A stretch of DNA of 64,000 bases, from positions 787,563-851,562 of the forward strand of contig NZ_FNVT01000003.1 in the NCBI RefSeq assembly GCF_900108335.1, read 5' to 3'. Both the position numbers and the translations under genes were made by a program. This DNA comes from Nonomuraea solani. Its GTDB lineage: Bacteria > Actinomycetota > Actinomycetes > Streptosporangiales > Streptosporangiaceae. Under the pieces are notes generated by a model, which saw only the letters and a program-made list of their open reading frames with translations, did not search any database and had not been told where the DNA came from. Every line of letters starts with the position of its first letter. Positions within the stretch are counted from its first letter, which is position 1. Shown piece by piece: positions 53,045 through 61,468 of the stretch.

Positions 53045-53187
53045 CGTTCTAGCGTAAAGCGTCACGGATGCGAGTTTCGCCGCGACCCCTCCTTCCTAAA
53101 AGGCATAAAAACCCTTAAAAAGGGTGCCCGATATATCCGGTTAAGGTGTCCTTCCAGCGCTAGAACCGCTACCCAGAAGGGACCGCC

Positions 53188-53982
53188 GTGCGGACGACGA
53201 TCCTGATCACCTCCCCTGACCAATGGACCGCCCCGGGAGTCGAACTCTTCCAATTCGCCCCGATCATTCCCGGCGGCCCGGACTGGTTCACCAAACCGGT
53301 TCTCATCGTGATGATGAGCGCGGTCATCGCCATCGCCCTCTGCTGGGCCGCGTTCGCCAGGCCCAAGATCGTCCCATGGGGCTGGCAGGGCGTCGGCGAG
53401 TACGCCTACGTCTTCGTACGCGACCAGATCGCCAGGCCCAGCCTCGGCAAGGACTCCGACCGCTGGATGGGCCTGCTCATCACGATCTTCCTGACCGTGC
53501 TCATCTGGAACCTGATGGGCGTCATCCCGTTCGTCCAGTATCCCGTCGCCGCCAACGTCAACTTCGCCGCGGCGCTGGCGTTCGTCGTGTACGCCCTCAA
53601 GCTCTACCTCGGCGTCAAACACCACGGCGTCCGCGGCTACCTGCGCGGCATCGTGCACCTGGAGGGCCTGCCCGGCTGGGCGTACGCCCTCTACGCCCCG
53701 ATGATCCTCGCCGAGGTGTTCGTCACCTCAGTGTTCACCCACTTCATCCGCCTGTTCGCGAACATGTTCGCGGGCCACCTCCTCATCGCCTTCTTCAGCT
53801 CGGTGGGCTTCTGGTTCATCTTCGAGCAACTGAGCCCGCTCACCGCCGGCCTCGGTGTGCTCGGCGTGCTGATGACGATCGTGATGACCGCGTTCGAGAT
53901 CTTCATCCAGTTCCTGCAGGCGTTCCTGTTCGCCATGCTGGCCGCGATCTTCATCGCCAGCGGGCTGCACGGCTCGCACTAA
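53188..53982 (+). CDS. atpB: F0F1 ATP synthase subunit a, orphan copy
   Basis: 264 residues, five to six helices. The essential proton-channel Arg is R188 in HFIRLFANMFAGHLLI; downstream helix FEIFIQFLQAFLFAML carries the conserved Gln residues. GTG start with AAGGGA six bases upstream. None of the partners (atpE, atpF, atpH, atpA, atpG, atpD, atpC) is present: a HAD gene precedes it and a convergent glycosidase gene follows, its stop overlapping by four bases. It is either a second copy or a relocated subunit gene. The 122-bp upstream gap is unusually AT-rich. Confidence 0.92.
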   Translation: MRTTILITSPDQWTAPGVELFQFAPIIPGGPDWFTKPVLIVMMSAVIAIALCWAAFARPKIVPWGWQGVGEYAYVFVRDQIARPSLGKDSDRWMGLLITIFLTVLIWNLMGVIPFVQYPVAANVNFAAALAFVVYALKLYLGVKHHGVRGYLRGIVHLEGLPGWAYALYAPMILAEVFVTSVFTHFIRLFANMFAGHLLIAFFSSVGFWFIFEQLSPLTAGLGVLGVLMTIVMTAFEIFIQFLQAFLFAMLAAIFIASGLHGSH

Positions 53983-55256
53983 CGGGCGACGCGCGCGGCC
54001 AGCTTGCGATGCTCGCCGGAGCGGAGCACACCGGCCGCCGTCTTCGCCGAGGCGACGGGCGCCTCGGTCAGCAGCCCCCGGTTCTGCTTGAGCGTGAGCA
54101 GCCGGGTGACCGACTGGTCGAGGCGCTCCTTGGAGATGCGGCCCGACTTCACCGCCGCCAGCACCGCCTCGTACGCCTTCGGCAGGTCGTTCGGCATGAG
54201 CAGCAGGTCGGCCCCGGCCAGCACGGCGCGGACCGCGATCTCCCCGTCGTTGTACTTCTTGCGCACCCCCGCCATGTTGAGCGCGTCGGTGGAGATCACG
54301 CCCTTGAAGCCGAGCTTCTCCCTGAGCAGCCCGGTCAGGATGGGCTTGGACAGCGTGGCCGGGTCACCCGACGGGTCGAGCTTGGGGAAGACGATGTGGG
54401 CGCTCATCACGGCGTCCACCCCGGCCCCGATCGCGGCCCTGAACGGCGGCGCGTCGATCCGCTCCCACTCCGCCTTCGTGTGCTTGATCACCGGCAGCCC
54501 GGTGTGGCTGTCCACGGACGTGTCGCCGTGCCCGGGGAAGTGCTTGGCGGTGGAGGCGATCTTCGCGTCGCCGAACCCCTCGACCGCCGCGGCCACCATC
54601 TTGGCCACCTTCTTCGGGTCGTTCCCGAACGCCCGCCGCCCGATGACGGGGTTGCGCGGGTTGACGTTGACGTCGGCGACCGGGGCGAAGTCGAGGTTGA
54701 CGCCGAGAGAGCGCAGCTCGTCGCCGGTCGCTTTGGCCACCGCCCGCGACAGGCCGAGGTTCTTGGTCGCGCCGATCTCTGCGGCGCCCGGGAAGTCGGT
54801 CATGAGCGCGGACATCCGCGACACCAGGCCATTTTCCTGGTCGGTGCCGATCAGCAGCGGGACGCCCTTCGCGGACTGCTGCAGGCCGTTGGTGAGGCCG
54901 ACGACCTGGGCGACGCTCTTGACGTTCTGCGGGAAGAGGATCACGCCGCCCAGGTGGTATTTGGCGACCACCTTGGCGGGCGTCTGGGCGGCGTAGCGGG
55001 CCTGGTTCTCGCCCGAGACCGTGTCGGCCGCGGTGCCGTACAGGACGGGCATCAAGAGCTGGCCGACCTTCTCCTCGGTGCTCATCTTCGACAGGACGCG
55101 CGCCACCGGGCTCGCCTTGGCCTGAGGCGGGCTCTCCAGCGGGCTCTGGGACGGCGTCGTCCGAACGGGCGGCGCCGTCTGCGCCGATCCGCCGCCACCC
55201 CCGCACGCGGTGAGCGCGATCACCAGGAGCCCTGTCGTGCCGATCCGTCGAAGCAT
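53979..55256 (-). CDS. nagZ: Lipoprotein beta-N-acetylhexosaminidase (GH3, NagZ-like)
   Basis: 425 residues. Lipobox LTAC near residue 18, a Pro/Ser/Thr linker, then a GH3 domain (about 55-385). The NagZ signature KHFPGHGDTSVDSHTGLP and the nucleophile Asp in VISTDALNMAG are intact. It releases GlcNAc from muropeptides; the lipoprotein signal places it outside the membrane. Upstream on the same strand lie the PTS genes that could import the released sugar. ATG 55256 gives a normal signal peptide. Confidence 0.93.
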   Translation of the reverse strand: MLRRIGTTGLLVIALTACGGGGGSAQTAPPVRTTPSQSPLESPPQAKASPVARVLSKMSTEEKVGQLLMPVLYGTAADTVSGENQARYAAQTPAKVVAKYHLGGVILFPQNVKSVAQVVGLTNGLQQSAKGVPLLIGTDQENGLVSRMSALMTDFPGAAEIGATKNLGLSRAVAKATGDELRSLGVNLDFAPVADVNVNPRNPVIGRRAFGNDPKKVAKMVAAAVEGFGDAKIASTAKHFPGHGDTSVDSHTGLPVIKHTKAEWERIDAPPFRAAIGAGVDAVMSAHIVFPKLDPSGDPATLSKPILTGLLREKLGFKGVISTDALNMAGVRKKYNDGEIAVRAVLAGADLLLMPNDLPKAYEAVLAAVKSGRISKERLDQSVTRLLTLKQNRGLLTEAPVASAKTAAGVLRSGEHRKLAARVAR

Positions 55257-55304
55257 GAGTCCAAAGGTATCCACCCGACGACCCCACCGGATCCCTCGCC
55301 GCGA

Positions 55305-56975
55305 CTACAAACCGAGCCGGCCGAGCTCGGGCAGGTGCACGCGGGCCGCCGCACGCGCGTCGGCCGCCGTCTCCTGCTCCCGCGCCACGCCGGCCGCCCG
55401 CCGGCACTGCTCCAGCGTGTGCGCGCCCAGCCCGGCACGTACGGCGGCCAGCGCCGACGGCGCCATCGACAGCGTGCCGGCCCCCAGCCCGACGAGTACG
55501 CAGGCCAGCGCCGGGTCGGCGGCCGCCTCACCGCAGATCCCGCACGGCTTGCCCGCCTCCCCCGCGGCGCCCGCGGCCAGGGCCACGAGGTCGAGCAGCG
55601 CCGGCTGCCACGGGTCGTGCAGCGCGCTCATGGCGCCCAGCCGGCGATCGGCGGCGAAGGCGTACTGGCTCAGGTCGTTGGTCCCGATCGAGACGAAGTC
55701 GACGGCGGCCAGCACGTCACCGGCCCGCAGCGCGGCGGCCGGGATCTCGATCATCACGCCGACGTCCGTCAGCCCCTTGGCCCGGCACATCTGGGCGAAC
55801 CACGCGGCCTCCGCCGCCGTGGCCACCATCGGCGCCATCACCCGCAGCCGTTCGGAACCCACGGCCGCCAGCGCGCCGAGCTGCGTCTCCATCACCCCGG
55901 GAAATCTCCTGAACCTGCGCAGGCCCCGCTCCCCGAGCGCCGGATTCGGCTCGGCGGCGGGCGCGGGCACGAAGGCGAGGGGCTTGTCCGCGCCGACGTC
56001 CAGCGTCCGCACGACCACCTTGCCGTCCGGGAACGCCGCCAGCGCCTCCTCGTACGCCTGCCGCTGCTCCTCCTCGGAAGGCGGCTCGGACCGGCCGAGA
56101 AACAGGAACTCGGTGCGATAGAGCCCGATGCCCTCGGCCCCCGCGCCGGCCGCGTCGCGCAGTTCGCCGGGGCCGCCCACGTTGGCCAGCAGCGGGACCT
56201 GGTGCCCGTCCGCCGTCCTGCCGGGCCCCTGCCACGAGGAGAGCGCCGCCCGCAGGGCCGTGGCGGCGGCGGTCGCGTCGGCGACGTCGGACTCGGCCGG
56301 CTCCACGCGTACGTCGCCGGTGGTGCCGTCGACCATCACCCGCACACCGGCCGGGATGCCGGTCGCGCCCGCGCAGGCCACGACCGCGGGCACGCCCATG
56401 GCCCTGGCGATGATCGCGGTGTGGCTGGTGGGGCCGCCCTCCTCGGTGACGAACGCGGCCACGTGCTCCCTGGACAGCAGCGCGGTGTCGGCGGGGGCGA
56501 GGTCCCTGGCGACCAGCACGTACGGCTCCGCGGGCGCGGCCGGCAGCCCCGGCATCGCGTGCCCGTAGAGCTGCGCGACCACCCGGTCCCTGATGTCGGC
56601 CACGTCCGCGGCCCGCTCGCCCAGATAGCCGCCGGAAGCAGCCAACATGTCCTGATATCTCGTGAAAGCGTCAAAGACCGCCCTGGGCGCGGCCAGACCG
56701 CGGTCGATCAGCGTTCGCACCCGTACGACGAGGCCGGGATCGTCGGCCATCAGCGCCTGGGCCTTGAGTATCTCCGCGGCCTCGCCGCCCGCCTGGTTGC
56801 CGCGGGCCTCAAGCTCGCCCGCGACCTGCGTGAGCGCGGCGATCGCGCGCTCCTTCTCCGGTTCCGCCTCACCGGTGTACGTGGCGCCCTCGGGGGGTTC
56901 GGGCACGGAGGCGGACAATACGTACGAGGGCCCATGCCCGACACCCGGGCTGACCCCCACCCCCCGTAGGTTCAT
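55305..56975 (-). CDS. ptsI: PTS phosphotransferase enzyme I
   Basis: 556 residues. N-terminal HPr-binding/phospho-His domain with H185 in GGPTSHTAIIARAMGVPAV, then a PEP-binding TIM barrel (RTEFLFLGR, VVVRTLDVGADKPL, VMIEIPAAAL, FVSIGTNDLSQY, CGICGEAAAD). Transfers phosphate from PEP to HPr. ATGA overlap with ptsH. Confidence 0.96.
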   Translation of the reverse strand: MNLRGVGVSPGVGHGPSYVLSASVPEPPEGATYTGEAEPEKERAIAALTQVAGELEARGNQAGGEAAEILKAQALMADDPGLVVRVRTLIDRGLAAPRAVFDAFTRYQDMLAASGGYLGERAADVADIRDRVVAQLYGHAMPGLPAAPAEPYVLVARDLAPADTALLSREHVAAFVTEEGGPTSHTAIIARAMGVPAVVACAGATGIPAGVRVMVDGTTGDVRVEPAESDVADATAAATALRAALSSWQGPGRTADGHQVPLLANVGGPGELRDAAGAGAEGIGLYRTEFLFLGRSEPPSEEEQRQAYEEALAAFPDGKVVVRTLDVGADKPLAFVPAPAAEPNPALGERGLRRFRRFPGVMETQLGALAAVGSERLRVMAPMVATAAEAAWFAQMCRAKGLTDVGVMIEIPAAALRAGDVLAAVDFVSIGTNDLSQYAFAADRRLGAMSALHDPWQPALLDLVALAAGAAGEAGKPCGICGEAAADPALACVLVGLGAGTLSMAPSALAAVRAGLGAHTLEQCRRAAGVAREQETAADARAAARVHLPELGRLGL

Positions 56976-57232
56976 GGCGTACTGGCGATCTCGGCCAGTT
57001 CGTCGAGCACCTGGTCGGAGCCTTCGCCTTCCGCGCAGATCACGACGGTCTCGCCCTGACGGACGTCGAGTGCCATGATCGCGAGAATGCTCTTGCCGTT
57101 GACCGGGCCCGCACCGTGGGGCTTCGCCACCGAGATGTCCATCGGGGCCTCCTTCGCCCGCTTGACGAACGTCGCCGCGGGCCGGGCATGCAGCCCTACC
57201 TCCGCCGCCACGGTGACCTTGCGCTCACCCAT
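56972..57232 (-). CDS. ptsH: PTS phosphocarrier protein HPr
   Basis: 86 residues. H15 in GLHARPAA is the phosphorylation site and S48 in NGKSILAIMAL sits where regulatory Ser46 is found in Firmicutes. ATG at 57232 with GGAG upstream; the frame extends further but has no conserved content there. A dre-like site lies 23 bases before the start. Confidence 0.96.
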   Translation of the reverse strand: MGERKVTVAAEVGLHARPAATFVKRAKEAPMDISVAKPHGAGPVNGKSILAIMALDVRQGETVVICAEGEGSDQVLDELAEIASTP

Positions 57233-57254
57233 CTTGCTACTCCTCCTCGTGTGC

Positions 57255-57266
57255 CGGTCCAGACCA
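57255..57266. promoter_or_regulatory. dre-like DasR site upstream of ptsH
   Basis: CGGTCCAGACCA matches the dre core TGGTCTAGACCA at 10 of 12 bases. It lies in the 134-bp gap between crr and ptsH, just before ptsH. Confidence 0.5.
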
Positions 57267-57366
57267 GCCGGACTCTCGTACAGTGGCGCCCGCCGATCGC
57301 GGTCATTTCGGGCGGCCTGCCTATTCTGACGGCTCATTCGCGCGCTCGAACCCGCCGGGGCGGCTG

Positions 57367-57813
57367 CTATTCCCATTGGAAGAGCTCGTCCCCCACGTGC
57401 ACCGCCCCCTCCACGACCTCCGTCACGGATTCGGAGAGGGCGTCGAGCGCGACGACCGGGCAGACCGGCGAGCGGCCGCCCGCCTCGATGGCCGCCGGGT
57501 CCCAGGCCACCACCGGCTGCCCGGCGCTCACCCGGTCGCCCTCCGCCGCCAGCAACTGGAACCCCTGCCCTTTGAGCTGGACCGTGTCGATGCCCAGGTG
57601 CACCAGCACACCTTTGCCGTCGTCCCCGACGATGACGTACGCATGCGGATGCAGTTTCATTATTTTTCCCGCTATGGGGGCCACGGCCTTGCCAGGCCCC
57701 CTCAGCGGGTCGATCGCCGTTCCCGGCCCGACCATGCCCGCGGAAAACACCGGATCGGGCACGGCGGCCAACCCCACAGCTGCCCCCTCGACCGGGGCGA
57801 GAACAGTCGTCAT
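57367..57813 (-). CDS. crr: PTS glucose-class EIIA component
   Basis: 148 residues of the EIIA-Glc fold. The two active-site histidines, H57 (LHPHAYVI) and H72 (GVLVHLGIDTVQL), are 15 residues apart as in E. coli H75/H90. Accepts phosphate from HPr and passes it to EIIB. It lies 10 bp after the EIIB gene. Confidence 0.95.
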   Translation of the reverse strand: MTTVLAPVEGAAVGLAAVPDPVFSAGMVGPGTAIDPLRGPGKAVAPIAGKIMKLHPHAYVIVGDDGKGVLVHLGIDTVQLKGQGFQLLAAEGDRVSAGQPVVAWDPAAIEAGGRSPVCPVVALDALSESVTEVVEGAVHVGDELFQWE

Positions 57814-57823
57814 GGTCTCGCCC

Positions 57824-58060
57824 TTAGCCGATGATGTCCTCGATGTCGCTGGCGATCGTGTCCGCCTCCGGCCCGACGACGACCTGGACGACGTTGCCCG
57901 CCGCCATCACGCCGTGCGCGCCGGCCGCCTTCAGCGCCGCCTGATCGACCTTCGACGCGTCGCGCACCTCCGTGCGCAACCGAGTGATGCAGGGCTCGAT
58001 CTCGATGATGTTGCCGGCGCCACCCAGCCCGGCGATGATCGCGTTGGCATCCGCCGCCAT
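57824..58060 (-). CDS. PTS EIIB component (glucose/GlcNAc class)
   Basis: 78 residues, stand-alone EIIB. Phospho-Cys is C24 in IEPCITRLRTEVRD. In many bacteria EIIB is fused to EIIC; here it is separate, and two EIIC genes lie across the dasR promoter, which this single EIIB would have to serve unless another exists elsewhere. It lies 38 bp after the SIS gene. Confidence 0.94.
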   Translation of the reverse strand: MAADANAIIAGLGGAGNIIEIEPCITRLRTEVRDASKVDQAALKAAGAHGVMAAGNVVQVVVGPEADTIASDIEDIIG

Positions 58061-58098
58061 CAGGTCCTCCCTAGGACTCGCACTCTGACCAGGCTAGA

Positions 58099-59133
58099 TC
58101 AGTCGGTCTGGGTGACCTTGTTCAGACCGCGCGGCGCGTCGGGGTCGATTCCGAGCCGGCGGGCCAGCGCCTCGGTCAGCAACTGCCCGGGCACGATCAG
58201 GCCCATCGGGGCGACCCATTCGGGCAGGTCGGGGCCGTTCAGCGCGGCCGTACCGGCTTGGGCGAGCGCGGTGCCCCCGCCGATCGTGTACGCCGCCGCG
58301 CCCGCCGCCACCACCCGCTCGGCCAGCGCGACCGTCCCCTGCAGCGTGGGGCTGTTCTCGGCGGCCACCAGCAGCGCGGGCGTGTCCTCGTCGACCACGG
58401 CGATCGGGCCGTGCAGCAGGTCGGCGTACGACAGGCCCATGGCGTGCAGGTAGCAGGCCTCCTTGAGCTTCAGCGCGGTCTCCAGGGCGGTCGAGAACGC
58501 CAGCCCGCGCCCCGACACGACCACGCCCGGCTTGTCGAGCAGCCCCTCGACCACGGCGTCCAGGTCGCCGGGGGCCGCGATCAGCTTCTCCACCGCCTCG
58601 GGCACCCGCCGCAGGTCGTCCGCGTCCACGTCCGCGCCGAGCCCCAGCGCGAGCACCGCCAGCGCCGCGAGCTGCGTCGTGTACGTCTTCGTCGCCGGAA
58701 CGGCCTTCTCCTCGCCGGCCACCGTGCACAGCGCCACGTCGGCGGCCTGGGCCAGCGGGCTGTCGGGGCCCCCGTTCGTGATCCCGACCGTGGCGGCCCC
58801 GCAGTCCTTCGCCCAGGCCAGCGTCTCGACGATCTCCTCGGTCCGCCCCGACTGCGAAATCGCGACCGCCAGCACGCCGTCCAGGTCGAGCCGCCGCTTG
58901 TACGTCGTCGCGATCGAGGGCGCGGCCAGCGCGGACAGGCGGCCGGCGTGCGATTCGACGAGGTAACGGCCGTAAACTGCTGCGTTGTCGGAGGTACCAC
59001 GCGCGATGAACAGCAGCTGGCGAGCCCGCTCGCCCATGGCTTCGATCTCACGGACTTGGGGCAGCAGGGCGTCCAGCGTGGCCTGCAGCGCGACCGGCTG
59101 CTCGGCGATCTCGCTGCGCATCTTCGTGGTCAT
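58099..59133 (-). CDS. SIS-domain sugar isomerase/deaminase (NagB-II/GlmS-C-like)
   Basis: 344 residues with two SIS domains. FIARGTSDNAAVYGRYLVE and AISQSGRTEEIVE come from the first, VVSGRGLAFSTALETALKLKEA and LHGPIAVVDEDTPAL from the second, all typical of GlmS isomerase-like proteins lacking the glutaminase domain. In GlcNAc loci such proteins act as glucosamine-6-phosphate deaminase. Divergent from dasR across the dre-like palindrome. Confidence 0.88.
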   Translation of the reverse strand: MTTKMRSEIAEQPVALQATLDALLPQVREIEAMGERARQLLFIARGTSDNAAVYGRYLVESHAGRLSALAAPSIATTYKRRLDLDGVLAVAISQSGRTEEIVETLAWAKDCGAATVGITNGGPDSPLAQAADVALCTVAGEEKAVPATKTYTTQLAALAVLALGLGADVDADDLRRVPEAVEKLIAAPGDLDAVVEGLLDKPGVVVSGRGLAFSTALETALKLKEACYLHAMGLSYADLLHGPIAVVDEDTPALLVAAENSPTLQGTVALAERVVAAGAAAYTIGGGTALAQAGTAALNGPDLPEWVAPMGLIVPGQLLTEALARRLGIDPDAPRGLNKVTQTD

Positions 59134-59168
59134 CTCGGGTTCATACCTCGGCTTCTGGGGGTGCGGAC

Positions 59169-59198
59169 TTGACCGTCTTTCGGGACATGTGGTCTAGT
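59169..59198 (+). promoter_or_regulatory. Candidate dasR promoter
   Basis: TTGACC (59169-59174) and TCTAGT (59193-59198) are 18 bp apart. The -10 lies inside the dre-like palindrome, so bound DasR would block it. Confidence 0.45.
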
Positions 59199-59211
59199 CC
59201 GGACTAGACCA
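59190..59211. promoter_or_regulatory. Extended dre-like operator between SIS gene and dasR
   Basis: TGGTCTAGTCC (59190-59200) is followed directly by its exact complement GGACTAGACCA (59201-59211): a perfect 22-bp palindrome. Each arm contains the TGGTCTAG half of the DasR-responsive element TGGTCTAGACCA. It sits between the divergent SIS and dasR starts and should control both. Confidence 0.8.
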
Positions 59212-59258
59212 GTACGAACCATAGCCCATTGTCCAAGGTCAGATCGAGGGGAGGATCC

Positions 59259-59999
59259 GTGGCGCACATCGATCCGGACAGCCCGGTGCCCAAGTACTTC
59301 CAGCTTCGCGAGATCCTGCTGGACCTCATCGACAGCGACGAGCTCAGCATCGGCGCGGCGATCCCGTCCGAGCGTGAGCTCTGCCAGCGCTTCGGGCTGT
59401 CCAGGATGACCGTGCGGCAGGCCGTGGACCATCTCGTGTCCGAGGGCCGCCTGCACCGCGTACCCGGGAAGGGGACGTTCGTCGCCCGGCCCAAGATCGA
59501 GCTGGCCCTGCAGCTCACGTCGTTCACCGACGACATGCGGGCGCGCGGCATGATCCCGGGCTCGCGCGACCTCGATCGCCGGGTCGTGCGCGCCAGCGCC
59601 CACCTGGCCAAGGAGCTGGGGATCCAGCCGGGTGAGGAAGTGCACTTCATCGAGCGGCTGCGGACGGCCGACGGGGAGCCGCTGTCCATCGAACGGGCTC
59701 ACATCCCGGTCAAGCTCGCCCCCGACCTGGCAGACCACGACTTGTCCGACAAATCGTTGTATGAGCTACTGGAGAGCCGCTACGGCCTCGTCATGGACGC
59801 CGGCGAGCTCACCATCGACGGCGGCATCGCCGATCCGAGCGACGCCGACCTGCTGAAGCTGCCGCGCGGCGGCGCCGTACTGCTGCTGCAGCGCAGGTCG
59901 TTCTCCGGCGGCGTCTGCGCGGAGCTGGGCGTGTCCACCTACCGCGCCGACCGCTACCAGCTGCGTACCCTTCTCGAAATGCCCGTCAGACGGGGCTGA
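59259..59999 (+). CDS. dasR: GntR/HutC-family regulator, DasR-like
   Basis: 246 residues: GntR winged helix (SERELCQRFGLSRMTVRQAV, about 38-58) and UTRA effector domain (about 90-240). GTG at 59259 follows GGGGAGG. Location amid PTS and amino-sugar genes and the dre-like sites identify it as a DasR orthologue, the GlcNAc-responsive regulator known from Streptomyces, whose effector is glucosamine-6-phosphate. Probably autoregulated. Confidence 0.9.
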   Translation: MAHIDPDSPVPKYFQLREILLDLIDSDELSIGAAIPSERELCQRFGLSRMTVRQAVDHLVSEGRLHRVPGKGTFVARPKIELALQLTSFTDDMRARGMIPGSRDLDRRVVRASAHLAKELGIQPGEEVHFIERLRTADGEPLSIERAHIPVKLAPDLADHDLSDKSLYELLESRYGLVMDAGELTIDGGIADPSDADLLKLPRGGAVLLLQRRSFSGGVCAELGVSTYRADRYQLRTLLEMPVRRG

Positions 60000-60060
60000 G
60001 GCCTCACTCCGCCTCGAAGACCCGGAGGGGCGGGCTCCACCCGCCTCGGAGGAACGCCCG

Positions 60061-61401
60061 GTGAACGAGACCACCGCCGCCCGGCCTTCGCCGTTCGCTC
60101 GCGTGATGACCGTGCTCCAGCGGCTGGGCCGCTCCCTGATGCTGCCCATCGCCGCCCTGCCCGCGTCCGCCCTGCTGCTGCGCTTCGGCCAGCCCGACAT
60201 GCTCGGCTCCAACGGCCGGGCGCCGGGCGGGCTGGCGGACGTGGCGGGGTTCGCCTGGATGAACCAGGTCGCGGCCGTGCTGGCCGCCGCCGGGGAGGCG
60301 CTGTTCGAGAACCTGCCGCTGCTGTTCGCGGTGGGGGTGGCCATCGGCTTCGCCCGCAAGTCCGACGGCAGCACCGCGCTCGCCGCCGTGGTCGGCTACC
60401 TGGTCTTCGACCGGGTGACGAAGGTGATGTTCTTCGGATCCGATATCAGGGATACGGTCCTCATCAAGGAGGTCCAGGCCCAGGGCGTCAAAGAGATCAT
60501 CGACTACGGCATGCAGAACCCCACCAAGGTCCTCGGCGGCATCGTCATCGGCCTGGTCACGGCGCTGCTGTGGCAGCGGTTCCACCGCATCAAACTGCCG
60601 TCGTGGCTGGCGTTCTTCGGCGGGCGCCGGTTCGTACCGATCATCACCTCGATCGTGGCCCTGCTCATCGCCGTGGGCTTCGGCTGGCTCTGGCCGGTGC
60701 TCGCCGACTGGATCCGCCACGCCGGCGAGGCCCTGACCGCCATCGGCCCGATCGGCACCGGCATCTACGGCCTGATCAACCGCCTGCTCATCCCCCTCGG
60801 CCTGCACCACTTCGTCAACTCGGTGGTCTGGTACGTGGTGCCGCAGTGCGACGTCGGCGGGCGGGTGCTCGGCGGCGACTGGAACTGCTACTTCGGCGGC
60901 GACCCGCAGTCGGGCCAGTTCATGGCCGGATTCTTCCCCGTCATGATGTTCGCCCTGCCCGCCGCCGCCCTGGCCATGTGGCGCGCGGCTCCCGTACACC
61001 GGCGCGCCACGGTGGGCGGCATCATGCTCTCGGCCGCGCTGGCGTCGTTCGTCACGGGCATCACCGAGCCGATCGAGTTCGCCTTCATCTTCGTGGCGCC
61101 GCTGCTGCTGGTGGTCCACGCGGTCCTGACGGGCCTGGCGATGGCGCTGACCACGCTGATCGGCGGGCAGCTCGGCTTCGGCTTCTCGGCCGGCCTGCTC
61201 GACATGCTCCTGAACGCCAGCAAGTCGAACACCCAGAACTTACCCGGCATCCTGCTGCTGGGCGTGATCTACGGCGTGGTCTACTACGTCGTCTTCACGT
61301 TCCTGATCCGCCGCCTCAACATCCTCACCCCCGGCCGCGAACCCGAACCCGACGTCGACTCCGGCGAAACCACCCATCCCCCTGACGTCCCCTCGAAATA
61401 G
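60061..61401 (+). CDS. PTS EIIC component, GlcNAc/glucose class (copy 1)
   Basis: 446 residues, eight to ten membrane segments. QRLGRSLMLPIAALPASALL at the N-terminus and GITEPIEFAFIFVAPLL near residue 340 are EIIC signatures; the latter holds the sugar-binding Glu. LLIPLGLHHFVNS is also typical. GTG start, GGAGG eight bases upstream. It lies 61 bp after dasR and is followed by a close paralogue. No EIIB domain is fused. Confidence 0.94.
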   Translation: MNETTAARPSPFARVMTVLQRLGRSLMLPIAALPASALLLRFGQPDMLGSNGRAPGGLADVAGFAWMNQVAAVLAAAGEALFENLPLLFAVGVAIGFARKSDGSTALAAVVGYLVFDRVTKVMFFGSDIRDTVLIKEVQAQGVKEIIDYGMQNPTKVLGGIVIGLVTALLWQRFHRIKLPSWLAFFGGRRFVPIITSIVALLIAVGFGWLWPVLADWIRHAGEALTAIGPIGTGIYGLINRLLIPLGLHHFVNSVVWYVVPQCDVGGRVLGGDWNCYFGGDPQSGQFMAGFFPVMMFALPAAALAMWRAAPVHRRATVGGIMLSAALASFVTGITEPIEFAFIFVAPLLLVVHAVLTGLAMALTTLIGGQLGFGFSAGLLDMLLNASKSNTQNLPGILLLGVIYGVVYYVVFTFLIRRLNILTPGREPEPDVDSGETTHPPDVPSK

Positions 61402-61468
61402 CTTGCCGTTCCCCGCCCCCGGGTAGGGATCCGTCATTCCCCCGCGACGTCATGCGTCCGGGGGAGGG

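Noticed and set aside
53223..56969. 1,248-codon open frame spanning atpB, nagZ and ptsI
   Set aside because: It crosses three well-supported genes in other frames and encodes Arg/Gly/Pro-rich noise.
58085..58106. dre-like sequence between the SIS and EIIB genes
   Set aside because: Only about 8 of 12 bases match the core and it overlaps the SIS stop codon; too weak to report as an operator.
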